Positions 20,365-32,389 of a DNA stretch of 64,000 nucleotides are shown here, piece by piece. Under the pieces are notes generated by a model. It worked only from the letters and a program-made list of their open reading frames with translations, did not search any database and was not told where the DNA came from. The DNA comes from Liolophura sinensis. Its lineage: Eukaryota > Mollusca > Polyplacophora > Chitonida > Chitonidae. The translations under genes and the position numbers were made by a program. The stretch covers positions 4,030,001 through 4,094,000 of the forward strand of contig NC_088304.1 of assembly GCF_032854445.1 (NCBI RefSeq). Direction: 5' to 3'. Positions within the stretch are counted from its first letter, which is position 1. Each line of letters begins with the position of its first letter.

Positions 20365-22405
20365 GCACGTCAGTGAGTTGCCATATCTCATCAAGTTTGT
20401 ATGCCAGTGAGTTACCCTATATCCACCACTGTTTGTGTGACAGTGAGGTACCCTACCCCACTGTGTTTGTATACCTGTAAGTTACCATATCCCATCAAAT
20501 TTGTATGCCAGTGAGAGTTACCATACCCATTGTGTTTGTACACCAGTAAGTTACCATATCCCATCCAGTGTGTTACACCAGTGACTTACCATATCCCAGT
20601 TTGTATATTAGTGAGTTACCATACCCATTGTGTTTATATGGCAGTGAGTTACCATATCCCATCAAGTTGTCGTGCCAGTGAAGTACCATATCCTATCCAG
20701 TGTGTATTACTTTGATTTACCATATCCCACTGTGTTTGTGTGACAGTGAGGTACCCTACCCCACTGTGTTTGTATACCTGTAAGTTACCATATCCCATCA
20801 AGTTTGTATGCCAGTGAGAGTTACCATATCCCATTGTGTTTGTACACCAGTAAGTTACCATATCCCATCCAGTGTGTACACCAGTGACTTACCATATCCC
20901 AGTTTGTATATTAGTGAGTTACCATACCCATTGTGTTTATATGGCAGTGAGTTACCATATCCCATCAAGTTGTCGTGCCAGTGAAGTACCATATCCTATC
21001 CAGTGTGTATTACTTTGATTTACCATATCCCACTGTGTTTGTGTGGCAGTGAGTTACCATATCCCTCTGTGTTTGTGTGACAGTGAGTTACCCTATCCAA
21101 CTGTGTGTGACAGTGGGTTACCATATCTCATCAAGTTTGTATACCAGTGAGTTACCATATCCCATCAAGTTGTCATGCCAGTGAAGTACCATATCCTATC
21201 CAGTGTGTATTACTTTGAGTTACCATATCCCACTGTGTTTGTGTGGCAGTGAGTTACCCTATCCAACTGTGTGTGACAGTGGGTTACCATATCTCATCAA
21301 GTTTGTATACCAGTGAGTTACCATATCTCTTCAAGTTTGCATACCAGTGAGTTACCATATGCCATCAGATCTGCATGCCAGTGAGTTACCATATCCCGTC
21401 CAGTGTGTGTATCAATGAGTTACCATATCCCACCCAGTGTGTGTATCAATGAGTTACCATGTCCCATTTAGTTTGTGTATCAGTGAGTTACCATATCCCG
21501 TCCAGTGTGTGTATCAATGAGTTTTCATATCCATCCAGTGTGTGTATCAATGAGTTACCATATCCCATCCAGTGTGCATGTCATTGAGTTACCATTATCC
21601 CATCCAGTGTGTGTATCATTGAGTTACCATATCCAATCCAGTGTGTATGTCATTGAGTTACCATATCCCGCCCAGTGTGTGTATCAATGAGTTACCATAT
21701 CCCATCTAGTGTCTATGTCAATGAGTTTTCATATCCATCCAGTGTGTGTATCAATGAGTTACCATATCCCATCCAATGTGCATGTCATTGAGTTACCATT
21801 ATCCCATCCAGTGTGTGTATCAATGAGTTACCATATCCCATCCAGTGTATGTATCAATGATTTTTCATATCCCATTCAGTGTGTGTATTAATGAGTTACC
21901 ATATCCCATCCAGTGTGTTATCAGTGAGTTACCATATCCCATCCAGTATGTTGTATCAGTGAGTTACCATATCCCATCCAGTGTGTATGTCATTGAGTTA
22001 CCATATCCCATCCAGTGTCTTGTCAATGAGTTTATCATATCCCGCCCAGTGTATGTATCAATGAGTTTTCATATCCCATTCAGTGTGTGTATTAATGAGT
22101 TACCATATCCCATCCAGTGTGTTATCAGTGAGTTACCATATCCCATCCAGTATGTGTATCAGTGAGTTACCATATCCCATCCAGTGTGTATGTCATTGAG
22201 TTACCATATCCCATCAGTGTCTATGTCAATGAGTTATCATATCCCGCCCAGTGTGGGTATCAATGAGTTTTCATATCCCATCCAGTGGGTTTATCAATGA
22301 GTTACCATATCCCATCTAGTGTCTATGTCAGTGAGTTACCATATCCCATCCAGTGTATGTATCATTGAGTTACCATATCCAGTTGTGTTTGTATGCCAGT
22401 GAGTG
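20365..22405. repeat. 2-kb minisatellite, units of about 33-36 bp
   Basis: The core is GTGAGTTACCATATCCCATC followed by CAGTGTGTGTATCAAT or variants, repeated about 60 times. The left third has a higher-order structure: a block beginning GACAGTGAGGTACCCTACCC at 20439 recurs at 20742, a 303-bp period. The right part is more uniform (CCAGTGTGTGTATCAATGAG). Open frames along it are translated repeat. Confidence 0.95.
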
Positions 22406-23889
22406 ACTAAACCTACGGAACCTTTTTCTCAAAACGATGTAGGTCGCTTCTACAAAAGTATTTTGGAACGCAAAGGAAAATTCCAGATAGAAAACTAAAT
22501 TGGAAATGGCTACATTAGGTTGAGGGAGAAACAAATAAAATAAATAAACAAATATTAGAAGTCTTTGTCATAGAAGACAGAGATGATTAAAGTTATCGAG
22601 TTGAGGTTGATGTCACAGCTGATCGGCAAGAGTGTTAGACTAAATGTTCCACTGTTTAAAGTTAAATAAAAAAGATTTTTCAGTATTCCTTAACAAAAAG
22701 AAAAACACTTCTCTGAAAGCAGTGGGTTACTGTCACAGTCTACCACCTATGTTGAAACACCCTATAAATCCTTGTACGGGGGATCTGTAGACCGCTAATC
22801 CACAATGACCAAGGGAAACAAAACTACTAATACCTAGCCGAATAAGATTGTTGTCGTTTCATATCAGGTTTTGACTCAGTTAAAAAGTTTGAACCACTGG
22901 ATTACATGTTTGTTAAAAGAGGGATTGCCAATGCCGAATGGGTATGTTGTTTCAGCATCAGCCGGGTTCTAAGGATGGGCTGTGCGTGGAGGTGTGAGAC
23001 TGCAGGACTGACACCACAGTGCTCTGCAAAGTTTTCAGTTTTCGCTGAAATGGATCATTTGTTATTTATTGATTAAAATGAGAGATAACAGCAATGAGTC
23101 TCACGATGAGGATCACCAAAATAATTGATAAATATATTAATTTTATGGCAGCGCTGAAAATAATAAAAGCCATTGTTATGCCGATTCTCCTGTTGCGGTG
23201 ATAATTGTGGTTCTAGTGATAATGGTGATATGATAATGGTGATAATGACCGCGAAAACGATGCACCAAATGAATGAATTTCTATTAGTAGTTATGTGTTG
23301 ATGACGAGGGTTTCTCTAATTAACATGACGAGACTGATAATAAGAAAATGATAACCTATAATATAATACATTTTTGGTTCGCTCAATATGACTGATGAGG
23401 AAAAGGCTGAGAAGAATGCAAGACTATGGAATGGTACAGCATTTCGACAAAATCAGATTGAGTCATTGGAACGGAAAAGCAGTCAGTCTGTCACTTTGAC
23501 AACGGATATCTTATGTTTTCGGATCAAGTCACTTTTTGTGCCAGACGGGTCAAATTAGAGGTCAGACCGGACCACTCCAACCATAAGAATGAGGCAGGAG
23601 AGTTGTCAAAACAGGCCAGTGTAGTAATAATATCGGGTAACTGTATATAATACTGGGCAGAACAAAGGATAATCGACAAACAGAAAAACTGTAAAGGTTG
23701 TTTGACCAGAGTCATGGGTGACACGAAATTAATGTTAGCTTTATGCCTATTGCTTACTTCCATCAGCTAAAATACGGTGGTCAATATTAACCACAACGGA
23801 CACGATCCTTTTCACAAAAAGCGATTTTCAACGTGGTCAGTTCATAGCGGTCACGCGCCATAAAGATAAAGTGGACTACAGATCGTATA
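22406..23889. other. Gene-free DNA
   Basis: No recognised gene. A 57-codon frame at 23389 (MTDEEKAEKNARLWNGT and onward) is hydrophilic but has no domain or splice support. Confidence 0.4.
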
Positions 23890-24027
23890 TGACAGTCTCA
23901 GTGGCCGAATGGTTAGAGCGTCCATCTCAATGGACCTGGGGATCAAACCCGGGTCGGGTCATTCAAAGACTTTGAAAATGGTACTTAATGTTACCTCACT
24001 TGGCGCGCAGCACTGAGAGGTTAGAGC
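23890..24027 (+). mobile_element. tRNA-derived SINE (family 2)
   Basis: Box A-like CTCAGTGGCCGAATGGTTAG and box B-like GGGATCAAACCCGGGTCGGG start the element. The body AAGACTTTGAAAATGGTACT and GCACTGAGAGGTTAGAGCAA is shared with copies at 33845, 38195, 59255 and 61735. The tRNA-like head is not a functional tRNA gene, because no cloverleaf closes. Confidence 0.75.
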
Positions 24028-24290
24028 AAGGAAATAGAAACACCGTCTCATTTCTGAGCGGAAATTTCATGTACGCGAACTTGGGCGTGACACTATCACT
24101 GCTTGTCTTGTTAACACCGGCAGGAGGTTTGCTATAACCCTCCTTTCTCGCGATCAATCAGATCTCGGCGCGTAAGAATTATGACCCGGATTGGCAAGGG
24201 ATGACATTTCGAATTATGACCAAGTCTAGCGCCCGATGCGTAATAATTACGCGCATGCGTAGTGTACGGCGCGAGACATTAGCATCCACG
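24028..24290 (+). repeat. Inverted repeat, left arm
   Basis: This segment matches the reverse complement of 25885-26112. Shared stretches include TCATTTCTGAGCGGAAAT, CTGCTTGTCTTGTTAAC, GGCGCGTAAGAATTATG and GCGTAATAATTACGCGCA, ending at GTAGTGTACGG. The arms are moderately diverged, with small indels. Confidence 0.8.
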
Positions 24291-25884
24291 CAAAGAATAT
24301 ATTGAACGGAATTAAACTACTATCGGTGTAGACTACTCAACATCCATCCTTTGAATTCGTAATACATTACCTCGATTTAGGCTAGCAGGAGAGATTGATG
24401 TGGATAGCATGATGCGCAATGATATTTTCCAGTCGGACTGGTTCTGAGTGAATGACCTTTACCCCAAGACACCTTGAATTCACTGTAAAAATAGATAAAA
24501 CTAGATCGCGAATGACAGGTACATGTGTTTCCAAATACAAGGAAAAATATTTAACAGGGAATTGTTCGTTTCCGTCAAAACCCATAAGAGTAACCAGAAA
24601 TCAAAGATAAATTTTTGAGAGGAGGAGTACAGCACAGAACCTATATGTTTTTCATAAAAGTAAACATTACAGATGTACGTACATGTATAATATACAATAG
24701 GTCATCAGACAAACTAGTCTACATGCAAGAATGTTTCCTATGTTGAAGCAACACGTGTGATATTTTTGAAAAAGTTTGAATGAACAGCATATATTTATGT
24801 AATCGTTTCTCCATACACATGTCCGCTAAACTTATAGTTCACACGCTGAATGTAACAAATATATCCCCAAACACTTTCATATGGACTGCAAGTTGTGTAA
24901 AATCGAATCAGTTTAAGGTCGAACGGAAGTCTAGAAATCAAATCATAGTTTGTGCATATGTTTTCCAGAAATACTAGAAATTTTTTTCCTGTCAACCTCA
25001 TCAAAATTGCTGTGCAGTACATAAATTCACATCTGCTGGAAATATTTATTAATAACTTGTATATTACATGTACTATAACATTTACTATATTCCCACAGCA
25101 CTAGAGAAAATTGAGAACAAACCGTATCTCATTTTGACATATCTTTAAGGGTGTTACGTTTGGGTTATAAAATTAATAATGAATATCTCAAGGTCGTGTG
25201 CTAAGCCATATTACAATAACACCCTGCCACCATATTCACAAAATATTACACATTTCAACATATCCTAGTGGTGTGCATGGGTGAGCGTAATTCTGCGATT
25301 CATGCAGGTCATGCTTATGTCACGTCAGTGAAATGCGCCGAGCTAATATCTTATACCCATAAGATGAAATAGATACCAAACATTCCCATTTCTGTAAGAC
25401 ACAAATTGCTAAAACTGTGTGGTATAATTTGATTCCATAATTGGTTTACTGCTTCTACCATCAAGAAGTTTAACACGTTCATACCATGTAATGAGTAAAT
25501 AATGGGGATCTGAAAGGCGGAGGGCAAAACAACTTATCTCATCCCATTCACTTGTGGACTCATCGTAAACTTCATATTTTCAAAATTATAATTATAAATT
25601 TCAAATATTATGTTACCGTCGATAGCCGAGAACACAGTCTTATTCACTGCGCATGGAATTCACTGAAGGACAGGCCCTAGACGGCCAGCATTGTAGGCTA
25701 CCGGGAATGGTTTTCCACTTGACTGCCAATTTACCTGTTGCAGGTGTATATTTAACATTTACAAGATAAATTCAAGACCATGCATGATGCATACAATAAG
25801 AAAAGGCTTATTCAATCTACTATGGTTCAAACATTATCGGTATATCATCTTGCATCTCTGGGCGTAATCCTTAAATCTCGTACC
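24291..25884. other. Spacer between the inverted repeats
   Basis: About 1.6 kb of AT-rich DNA between the two arms. Frames of 60-75 codons have no recognisable domain, and I see no transposase. Confidence 0.45.
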
Positions 25885-26112
25885 GTACACTACGCTTGCG
25901 CGTAATTATTACGCTCCGGGACGCTCAGTCTGGTCATAACTTGAATTGTTGTCCAGCACCAGCCAGAGCCATAATTCTTACGCGCCAGGTCTGAGAGATT
26001 GCGGCACAATGGGGTTGTAGCAAAACCCATGTCCGGGTTAACAAGACAAGCAGTTATCCAGTAACCGCAAAGTTCGTTTATATCAGATTTCCGCCTAGAA
26101 ATGAGATGGTGT
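25885..26112 (-). repeat. Inverted repeat, right arm
   Basis: Reverse-complement partner of 24028-24290. It ends about 335 bp upstream of the start codon of the gene at 26449, so it lies in that gene's probable 5' region or leader intron. Confidence 0.8.
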
Positions 26113-26448
26113 TTAGAACTGGTTGGTCCAGTTCAGTGTAATTGAACTGGGTGTGGGTGTCATTCCTGGTCCCTTTGGCATGATACTTCAATCGCGGCAT
26201 GGACTCGCTTTGCCACAAGAGGACAGTTTCTACACACAAACTGAATGGCTCCTTGTGGTCATATGAAAAATTGTTACATACGACGTAAAAAAAAAACAAG
26301 GGCATGCGTACAGATTGTACACGCAGGTTGTAGAATAGGCAATATGTTAGAATCACAACTTACATACATGCCATCAACAGAACAAAAATAATTCCTGGAT
26401 TAAGATCAGGGTACATACTAAGACACGCTCCCGATCCGTCTGTTTCAG
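26113..26448 (+). promoter_or_regulatory. 5' region of the 26449 gene, ending in a 3' splice site
   Basis: The sequence directly before the start is CCGTCTGTTTCAG, a good 3' splice site, then ATGG. This implies that an untranslated leader exon lies further upstream and that the intron ends exactly at the start codon. The leader exon was not located. Confidence 0.5.
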
Positions 26449-27255
26449 ATGGCAGACGCCAAGGAGGAAGTCACGGGGGCCGTGGCTGAAAAGGCCAAAA
26501 GCGCCATGGAAGCTCTGCCCACGTTCAGTATCAAAGGGGAGCTAGCGAAGCTGAACGAAGAGGATATTCACAAAGAAGTCATCCCTGTCCATTGTAAGCT
26601 GGCCGCGTCCTACGGCCTCCTCAACAAGCACACGCTGAAGAAGATGGACGACAAGCTAAAGGTGATAATAACAGCTACAACAAAAGCCATCTCGAAACTC
26701 GACGACTACGCTTGGGAAAACGTGGTCAGCTGCATGATGAACAACCCTCTGCTCGAGCCGATAGAGGGCGCTCACATCAACCGCTCCGACAAGCTCATCA
26801 AAGAGGGCTTCAACGTCTTCGATTTCGACTCGTCACCGGACCACGTGATCGTCAAGGAGGTCCACTCGTGGTTCGTCGGCTTGATTAAAGATGAGGACAT
26901 CTTGAATGACACGCACATCGACGTTGATGTCATGGCCAAGATCGTCGGCCAAACGGGCGCCAGGATCAATCACATTTTCGCGCTCGTGGCCAAGCGGGAC
27001 TACGAAGAGCGGGACATTGTGGACGTAGGAATCCTCCGCTATCCGGACATTGAGTTTCCGTACTTCAAGCTCTACCGGGTCCGTCTCATCGCCTGGAGTG
27101 AATGTAAACGCCTGCTCATGATCCAGAAGGATTGCAACGGTATCACCGGATACTTCAATTGTATGAAGTTCAAACCCAGAGATCAGGTGATCGAGAGTTT
27201 GAAAGAAGAGGTGTTCAACAAGGCTGTAGCAGACGCCGAAGCTCTGCTTGGGTAG
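26449..27255 (+). CDS. Unrecognised protein, 268 aa (paralogue of the 31499 gene)
   Basis: A single open exon of 269 codons, clearly coding: it is more GC-rich than its flanks and has a paralogue 4.2 kb downstream with about half the residues identical. The start is fixed by the 3' splice site touching the ATG. I see no signal peptide or TM segment; the first 40 residues are Ala/Lys/Glu-rich and probably helical. Conserved blocks shared with the paralogue are HC.LAASYG (about 49-56), LKVIIT.TT.AI (68-80), SLLEP/PLLEP (about 102), KIV..TGAR (about 163-171), VDVG.(L/I)RYPD (187-197) and KPRD.VI..L near the C-terminus. I do not recognise the family and assign no function. It is probably cytosolic. 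Confidence 0.85.
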   Translation: MADAKEEVTGAVAEKAKSAMEALPTFSIKGELAKLNEEDIHKEVIPVHCKLAASYGLLNKHTLKKMDDKLKVIITATTKAISKLDDYAWENVVSCMMNNPLLEPIEGAHINRSDKLIKEGFNVFDFDSSPDHVIVKEVHSWFVGLIKDEDILNDTHIDVDVMAKIVGQTGARINHIFALVAKRDYEERDIVDVGILRYPDIEFPYFKLYRVRLIAWSECKRLLMIQKDCNGITGYFNCMKFKPRDQVIESLKEEVFNKAVADAEALLG

Positions 27256-27379
27256 AAGTTACCTGATCAGTCAACTGCCAGCATGTGAGCCGTCTGCAGA
27301 ACCTTGGAGACAGGAGAGACACAGAAAGTAGAATCTAATACTTCAGGACTATATGTTAGAAAGGCCTTGTTCATCACAC

Positions 27380-27385
27380 AATAAA
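27380..27385 (+). terminator. Poly(A) signal of the 26449 gene
   Basis: AATAAA lies 125 bp past the stop codon, the first such hexamer after the gene. Confidence 0.55.
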
Positions 27386-30300
27386 ATGAGCCCATACACA
27401 CATGTCTGCGCATGTAGAGAAGTTAGTTGAACCGAATAACAATGTCATGTGATAATATCTGGTCAACATGGCGGCTGAAATACGCTCTTTGATCACATTC
27501 GTCGAGTTTACGTGTTTCCGTGACTGCTCATGTGCATTAACTCACACTCTTACGTCCCTAAGTCTAATACCAATATGCATGCCTAATGAATGTCACTGCA
27601 GATTTGTTTAGCTGGAATTGCAACTTTTGAAACCTGCCAGTTGTAGTGCGCTTCATTATATCCCTTAAAATGTTAGATGTTCAGTGGCAAACTACATACT
27701 TCGTTCAACCATCGTTCTGCATACCGGTAAGTGAAATATTTAAGCTACCGGTGACGCGTAACAAGTACAGCAGTCTAAGAACATTGCATGTTTTGTCGAA
27801 ACCCTTTAAAAGAAAACACTTAGCAACTCAATTTTTTGCAATAAACCTTAATATTTGAGCCATCAAATTTTCTTCTGTCTTCCCTGGGTGTATCTCAGTC
27901 TACTGACGTCTTATCAGATATTTGCATCGCGAAGACTCAAGCAAATTCAAACTCTAATCCTAACTTCCTGACCACTCCATTTTTAGATCGATCAGTTGCT
28001 TGATTGATTCATTTATTGATGTAATTATTATGTTTGTTAAGTCGTTTTATTAGGTAAATCTAGTTTAGTTTGCATTTAGATTTAATTCAGCTTGATTCTT
28101 AACATGACAGTCTACATCAAGAGGAAGGTACGTTTTACAACACACATAACCAAGTTTCCTCCATTCATTGCTCGACTTTCCCTCTGTTTTCCCCCGACAT
28201 TGTCTTGCACTCCAAACACATGACACAAGCTTTCTTCAAATGTTCGCCACGATATGACAAGAATATTACAGATGTAACGTTAAGCCATCATAATCGTTCA
28301 TTTTTCAAAATATCGCTTCGTCCACATTTCTTCACTTATGTTGCCCTATGTCTTTTAGTACGTTGCGCACGATATCTTACGCATATTGTCCATTGTCTTC
28401 AATGCATTTCTCTAAAGTTTCCCCTTAAATATTATCCGTGCTGGGGCCCTGACTGGATAATACTGCCTCACGGACACTATAGATCAGTGATACATTACCG
28501 GTACATGTTTCTGTATTGTTATTTAACACCTAGTTAGCATATATCAGAATATTTTGTGTTTTGAATATTTTGCCCATGGTAACTATCCTCCAACCTGCGA
28601 GTTACCAGGGTAACAAAATGCTATGATTTGTCTTCCAACAGCTATAGCAACATTTAAAATGGCCATGGTGGCTGTAAGTTGAAGTTTTGACATGTTGTAG
28701 AGAAAAAATACAAGATGTACGTTGAGGTACAGCACAGTAACTAGGGCATGAAACTTTAGGGATATAGTTCTAGTGTTTGCCTTGAACAGAAAAGACTCAT
28801 AGAAACACATTTTCTGACAATTTCAGGCATATTTGCCATTTTTAATGAGTGTATGATTTTAGTTTTTATAATGGGGAACGTTTCCCGCCAAAAGTAATTC
28901 GAGTCCAAGCTTTGTAGTCTGTTGTTCATTGATGTCTTAACAATGATAACATGGGAACAAACAGGTTTTGTAGCGCTCATCTATAAGCTGAATAGCTGTT
29001 CCCAGTGCGCATGATCAAGATTTCATCGCTGCGTCACAAACAAATCCACATGACCGTGTTAAAGCATTATGACCCTCGGCAGTAACACACAGTTCAGCAA
29101 ACTCCGTGTGTTTTATTCCACTCGTTGTGACATCCGAGACTTAACATGGGTTCGAGGATGGTTGAAAATTTACAAAAATACGTTTTAAGAAGTTGGACTG
29201 AAGTTGAATTCCTGAAGGCTGTAATGTTGTGCGATCGGCAAAAATGACAATGTACTTTTGACCATCCCACCGAGGACATCCCAGTACATGCGTATTGAGG
29301 CATCGTTCGAAACAGGTACCTGGTTTATGACTACAGAATTATGATCAATGTGGCTTGGGCTCCCGTCGCCATTGGAACTGTACCCCCATTTTCTCACTTG
29401 ATAGAGCCTTGTTTGACGCCCAGCATTACTAGCGTAACGATGTATTGGTCAATCTGGTGGCAGTTTGCTATGGATGAGGGGAGTGTCATGCCTGACGTCA
29501 ACCTCTTGGCACTCCAGCTGTGTAGCATTATGTCCGCTTTGAGGGCAAATAACTGCAAGGAGACATCATTGAGATACGGCCAAAATAATTTTAGAAGTCA
29601 GGTTAAATTCCAAGAAAGCAAGCCAACCAACAGTTGTATATTATACAGTTTTTTAAATGTGCTAAGAGTTCGGAAATGTCAACCATTGTGGAGAAAACTT
29701 AAATTATATTTCAATAAAAAATAAATGGGTACTTGAATGATTGATAAACAGTAACAAAGAAGAACCGAAGAGTTCTTGAAGAAGCTAGCCATGGGTCCTT
29801 TTCCACCACGGCGTATATAAGACTGCAGCACATAGGGTAAAACCAGAGAAGCGACGACAGAGTGATTGTTTGCAAGTAATCACGTAAACTCAGGTGTCCC
29901 ATATAGCACCATGGCGTATTCAACAAAATAAATACACTGATCTTCAATTTATCAAACATCACTGGTCTAGAATTACTCAAAATACTGTGTTTTCATCACA
30001 TTTATACAATCGCACGAAAAGAATGCCCCGGAGATGCATAGCCCGCCCCACCAGAATTCTCATTTATGCCGGAGTACAAGATAAAAGACTACACCGCCAT
30101 TTTCTTTTTACTTTCCAGACTTGGAACTACCTCTGACAACGAGCTGAAACGGTTTGAGCGCCCTTCACTGGATAGGAAATCCATCATTCCGTGTGCCTAA
30201 AGATTGGCTGTCTTTTGAGCCTATACAGGAATTGCTTCCTAGCGAGATAAGTAAGAAGACAACAAAAGTTTTACTGATGAACCCTTAAAAAGAATGTGTT

Positions 30301-31498
30301 TATGAGAAAAATAGTGACGATCCTTCATCGCGACAATTTAAATCAACGCAATGTGAAAAAATAAAGTCACTCTTAATTTTTCTTTAGTAATTATTAAATA
30401 AGTTATATAAAACTATATATTACTGATGAATTGGTTGTTGACAATTTGATTCATTTGATGGTGTCAGTAAATTAAAATTCTGTGGCTGAAAAATAATTTT
30501 TATCCATTTGATTGGTGGTTTAAGCAGTTTTCACTGTATATAACTGCGGGTCAGTTTTATACAGGGCTGTAGAAAACCGGAGTATACCACAAGTCTTCAG
30601 CAAGTTACTGAGACATACTGTTGAAATTCAACTGACCTGTAATGCAACTGTCCTGTAACGCAACTGTCCGGTAATGCAATTGTCTTCTAATATAAAACAC
30701 AATAACACAGAGTAATAAAACCGGAACATCGACGCCAATGTTATAGTTGATAAATGGTCACAAATAGCCGGTAAAATTCGACCTCTTGCAAGTCATTTAC
30801 CACAGTCTGCGGTTATTTCCAACTTAGTCAGTCCCTAAAACAATATATGGCCCAAGCAGAATAAGCGTTTATCACACTTTAAAGCTGCTCAAAATGCTGT
30901 TTTCGTCACACCAGCAGGCATACGGAATAGAAGACCAAAGTAGCGGACATCTGTAACAGTGTAATAGTTGGCAAATGTTTACATGTAACAAGTCAAATCT
31001 GACCTCAAAAAGTTTTCTTAAGTTTTATAATGAATATAATTATCTTGTAAGTGAAAATGGACAGAGCGTCCAGGTTTTCTGGCACTCTGTTTCATGATTG
31101 TGTCTACTTCCGCTTTACCTGGGGCTAGGGGCTCCGTATATGCATCGTGTTGAATTAGATCGCCACGTTGTGTATATGAACACTTGCATATAAATTGACA
31201 TTCCAGGTCAACAATCGCAAGTCCAATTCCCAAAATACATGTTAAGGTGTTATACGACCTTCTGAGAATTGGCCCTGTGATACTGTTGACCCAGAACGTC
31301 AATTTTGGTGGACGGCTGGTGTACGAATGTCTGTTTTGACGCATAGAATCAGATTATTTTAAAACCTTAAAAGCTTTTAGTAGTAGCAAATTATACGTTC
31401 CCTGTCACATCAGCAAACAGAAACAGGTATTGAAAAAAGAGAAAAAATACAGTGGAATTAATGGCAATAACTCAGCTGTTATTATTTTGTTTTGTAGA
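27386..31498. other. Intergenic region between the two paralogues
   Basis: AT-rich, with no further copy of the gene recognised. A three-copy run of about 17 bp (GTAATGCAACTGTCC-type) sits at 30636-30682. The stretch 31197-31240 (ATTCCAGGTCAACAATCGCA) weakly resembles the retroelement tail. A pyrimidine-rich 3' splice site, TTATTTTGTTTTGTAG, ends at 31497. Confidence 0.5.
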
Positions 31499-32350
31499 AT
31501 GGCCGTAGCAGCTGGTGTAGCGGCGGGTGTAGCTGGGGCAGCTGTGGCAGCGGTAGTGCTACCTCCGCTAATAAAGGGCGTAGCGGAGATCATTGATGAT
31601 GCGGTGCACGACGAGCACATCTCGGAGAAAGAGATCCCCATCCACTGTGACTTGGCGGCGTCCTATGGGGCAGTGAATCATAAGAACATCGCTGATATGG
31701 ACGAGAACCTTAAGGTGATCATCACCGGGACAACTCGGGCCATCGCTCAACTGGAAAACCGCTCCTGGGAGGCGATCACGGCCTGCATGCTTCAGAACAG
31801 CCTCCTCGAGCCCATGGTCGGCGAGGACATCTGCCGCTCAGAGAAACTCTTCAAGGAGGGCTACAACTTTCTAAAATTCGACGGCTCGGCAGAGAACAAC
31901 CAAAAGGTCGTACAAGAGGTGATGGACTGGTTTTCGGACACCCTCATTCGGGACGTGGACGTCCTGGCAGACACCCGTATCGATATTAAGGCCATGAGCA
32001 AGATTGTCGCGGAAACTGGCGCTAGAGTGGAGGGTCTGCTCACCGCAATTTACAAAGAGGAGTACGTGGAGAGGCAAGTGGTCGATGTGGGTGTCATCCG
32101 CTATCCGGACTTCGACCACCCGTTCTTCAAGGTGTATCGGATTCAGCTCCTCGCATGGCGGGAGTGCGACCGAATTCTGATTGGTCAGAAGGATAAAAGC
32201 GGAATTCTCGGAAAATACAATATGAGCAAGTACAAGCCTCGTGACAGCGTCATCCGGGCACTACAGGCTGACATCAGGCACAAAGCATCACATGAAGCCA
32301 TCGACATTTACGTCAGCCACTTTGGATGCGGGGACAAGCCTCTTTGTTGA
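31499..32350 (+). CDS. Unrecognised protein, 283 aa (paralogue of the 26449 gene)
   Basis: I start the protein at ATG 31499, not at the upstream in-frame ATG (31430), because a 3' splice site (TTTTGTTTTGTAG) ends at 31497, one base before it. This matches the 26449 gene. The N-terminus is a 27-residue Ala/Gly/Val-rich hydrophobic stretch (MAVAAGVAAGVAGAAVAAVV) absent from the paralogue; it could be a membrane-binding segment or signal anchor. From EKEIPIHCDLAASYG on, it aligns with the paralogue through HC.LAASYG, LKVIIT.TT.AI, TGAR, VVDVGVIRYPD and YKPRDSVI. It then runs about 20 residues longer, with a Cys-containing tail (HFGCGDKPLC). Family and function are not recognised. Confidence 0.85.
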   Translation: MAVAAGVAAGVAGAAVAAVVLPPLIKGVAEIIDDAVHDEHISEKEIPIHCDLAASYGAVNHKNIADMDENLKVIITGTTRAIAQLENRSWEAITACMLQNSLLEPMVGEDICRSEKLFKEGYNFLKFDGSAENNQKVVQEVMDWFSDTLIRDVDVLADTRIDIKAMSKIVAETGARVEGLLTAIYKEEYVERQVVDVGVIRYPDFDHPFFKVYRIQLLAWRECDRILIGQKDKSGILGKYNMSKYKPRDSVIRALQADIRHKASHEAIDIYVSHFGCGDKPLC

Positions 32351-32383
32351 GAATTGAAACAATTCGAGCAAGCAACACAGGGT

Positions 32384-32389
32384 AATAAA
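32384..32389 (+). terminator. Poly(A) signal of the 31499 gene
   Basis: AATAAA lies 34 bp past the stop codon; another is at about 32501. Confidence 0.5.

Noticed and set aside
20530..22165. Several 60-106 codon frames rich in YHIPSSVYV-type repeats
   Set aside because: They are translations of the 33-36 bp minisatellite; frames change with unit length.
23389..23562. 57-codon hydrophilic frame
   Set aside because: No splice sites, domain or paralogue; chance is likely.
23890..23970. tRNA gene
   Set aside because: A and B boxes are present but no cloverleaf closes, and the same head recurs in dispersed SINE copies.
31430..31498. Upstream in-frame ATG giving a 306-residue protein
   Set aside because: A 3' splice site ends at 31497 and the paralogue starts at the equivalent place, so the extra 23 codons are probably intron.
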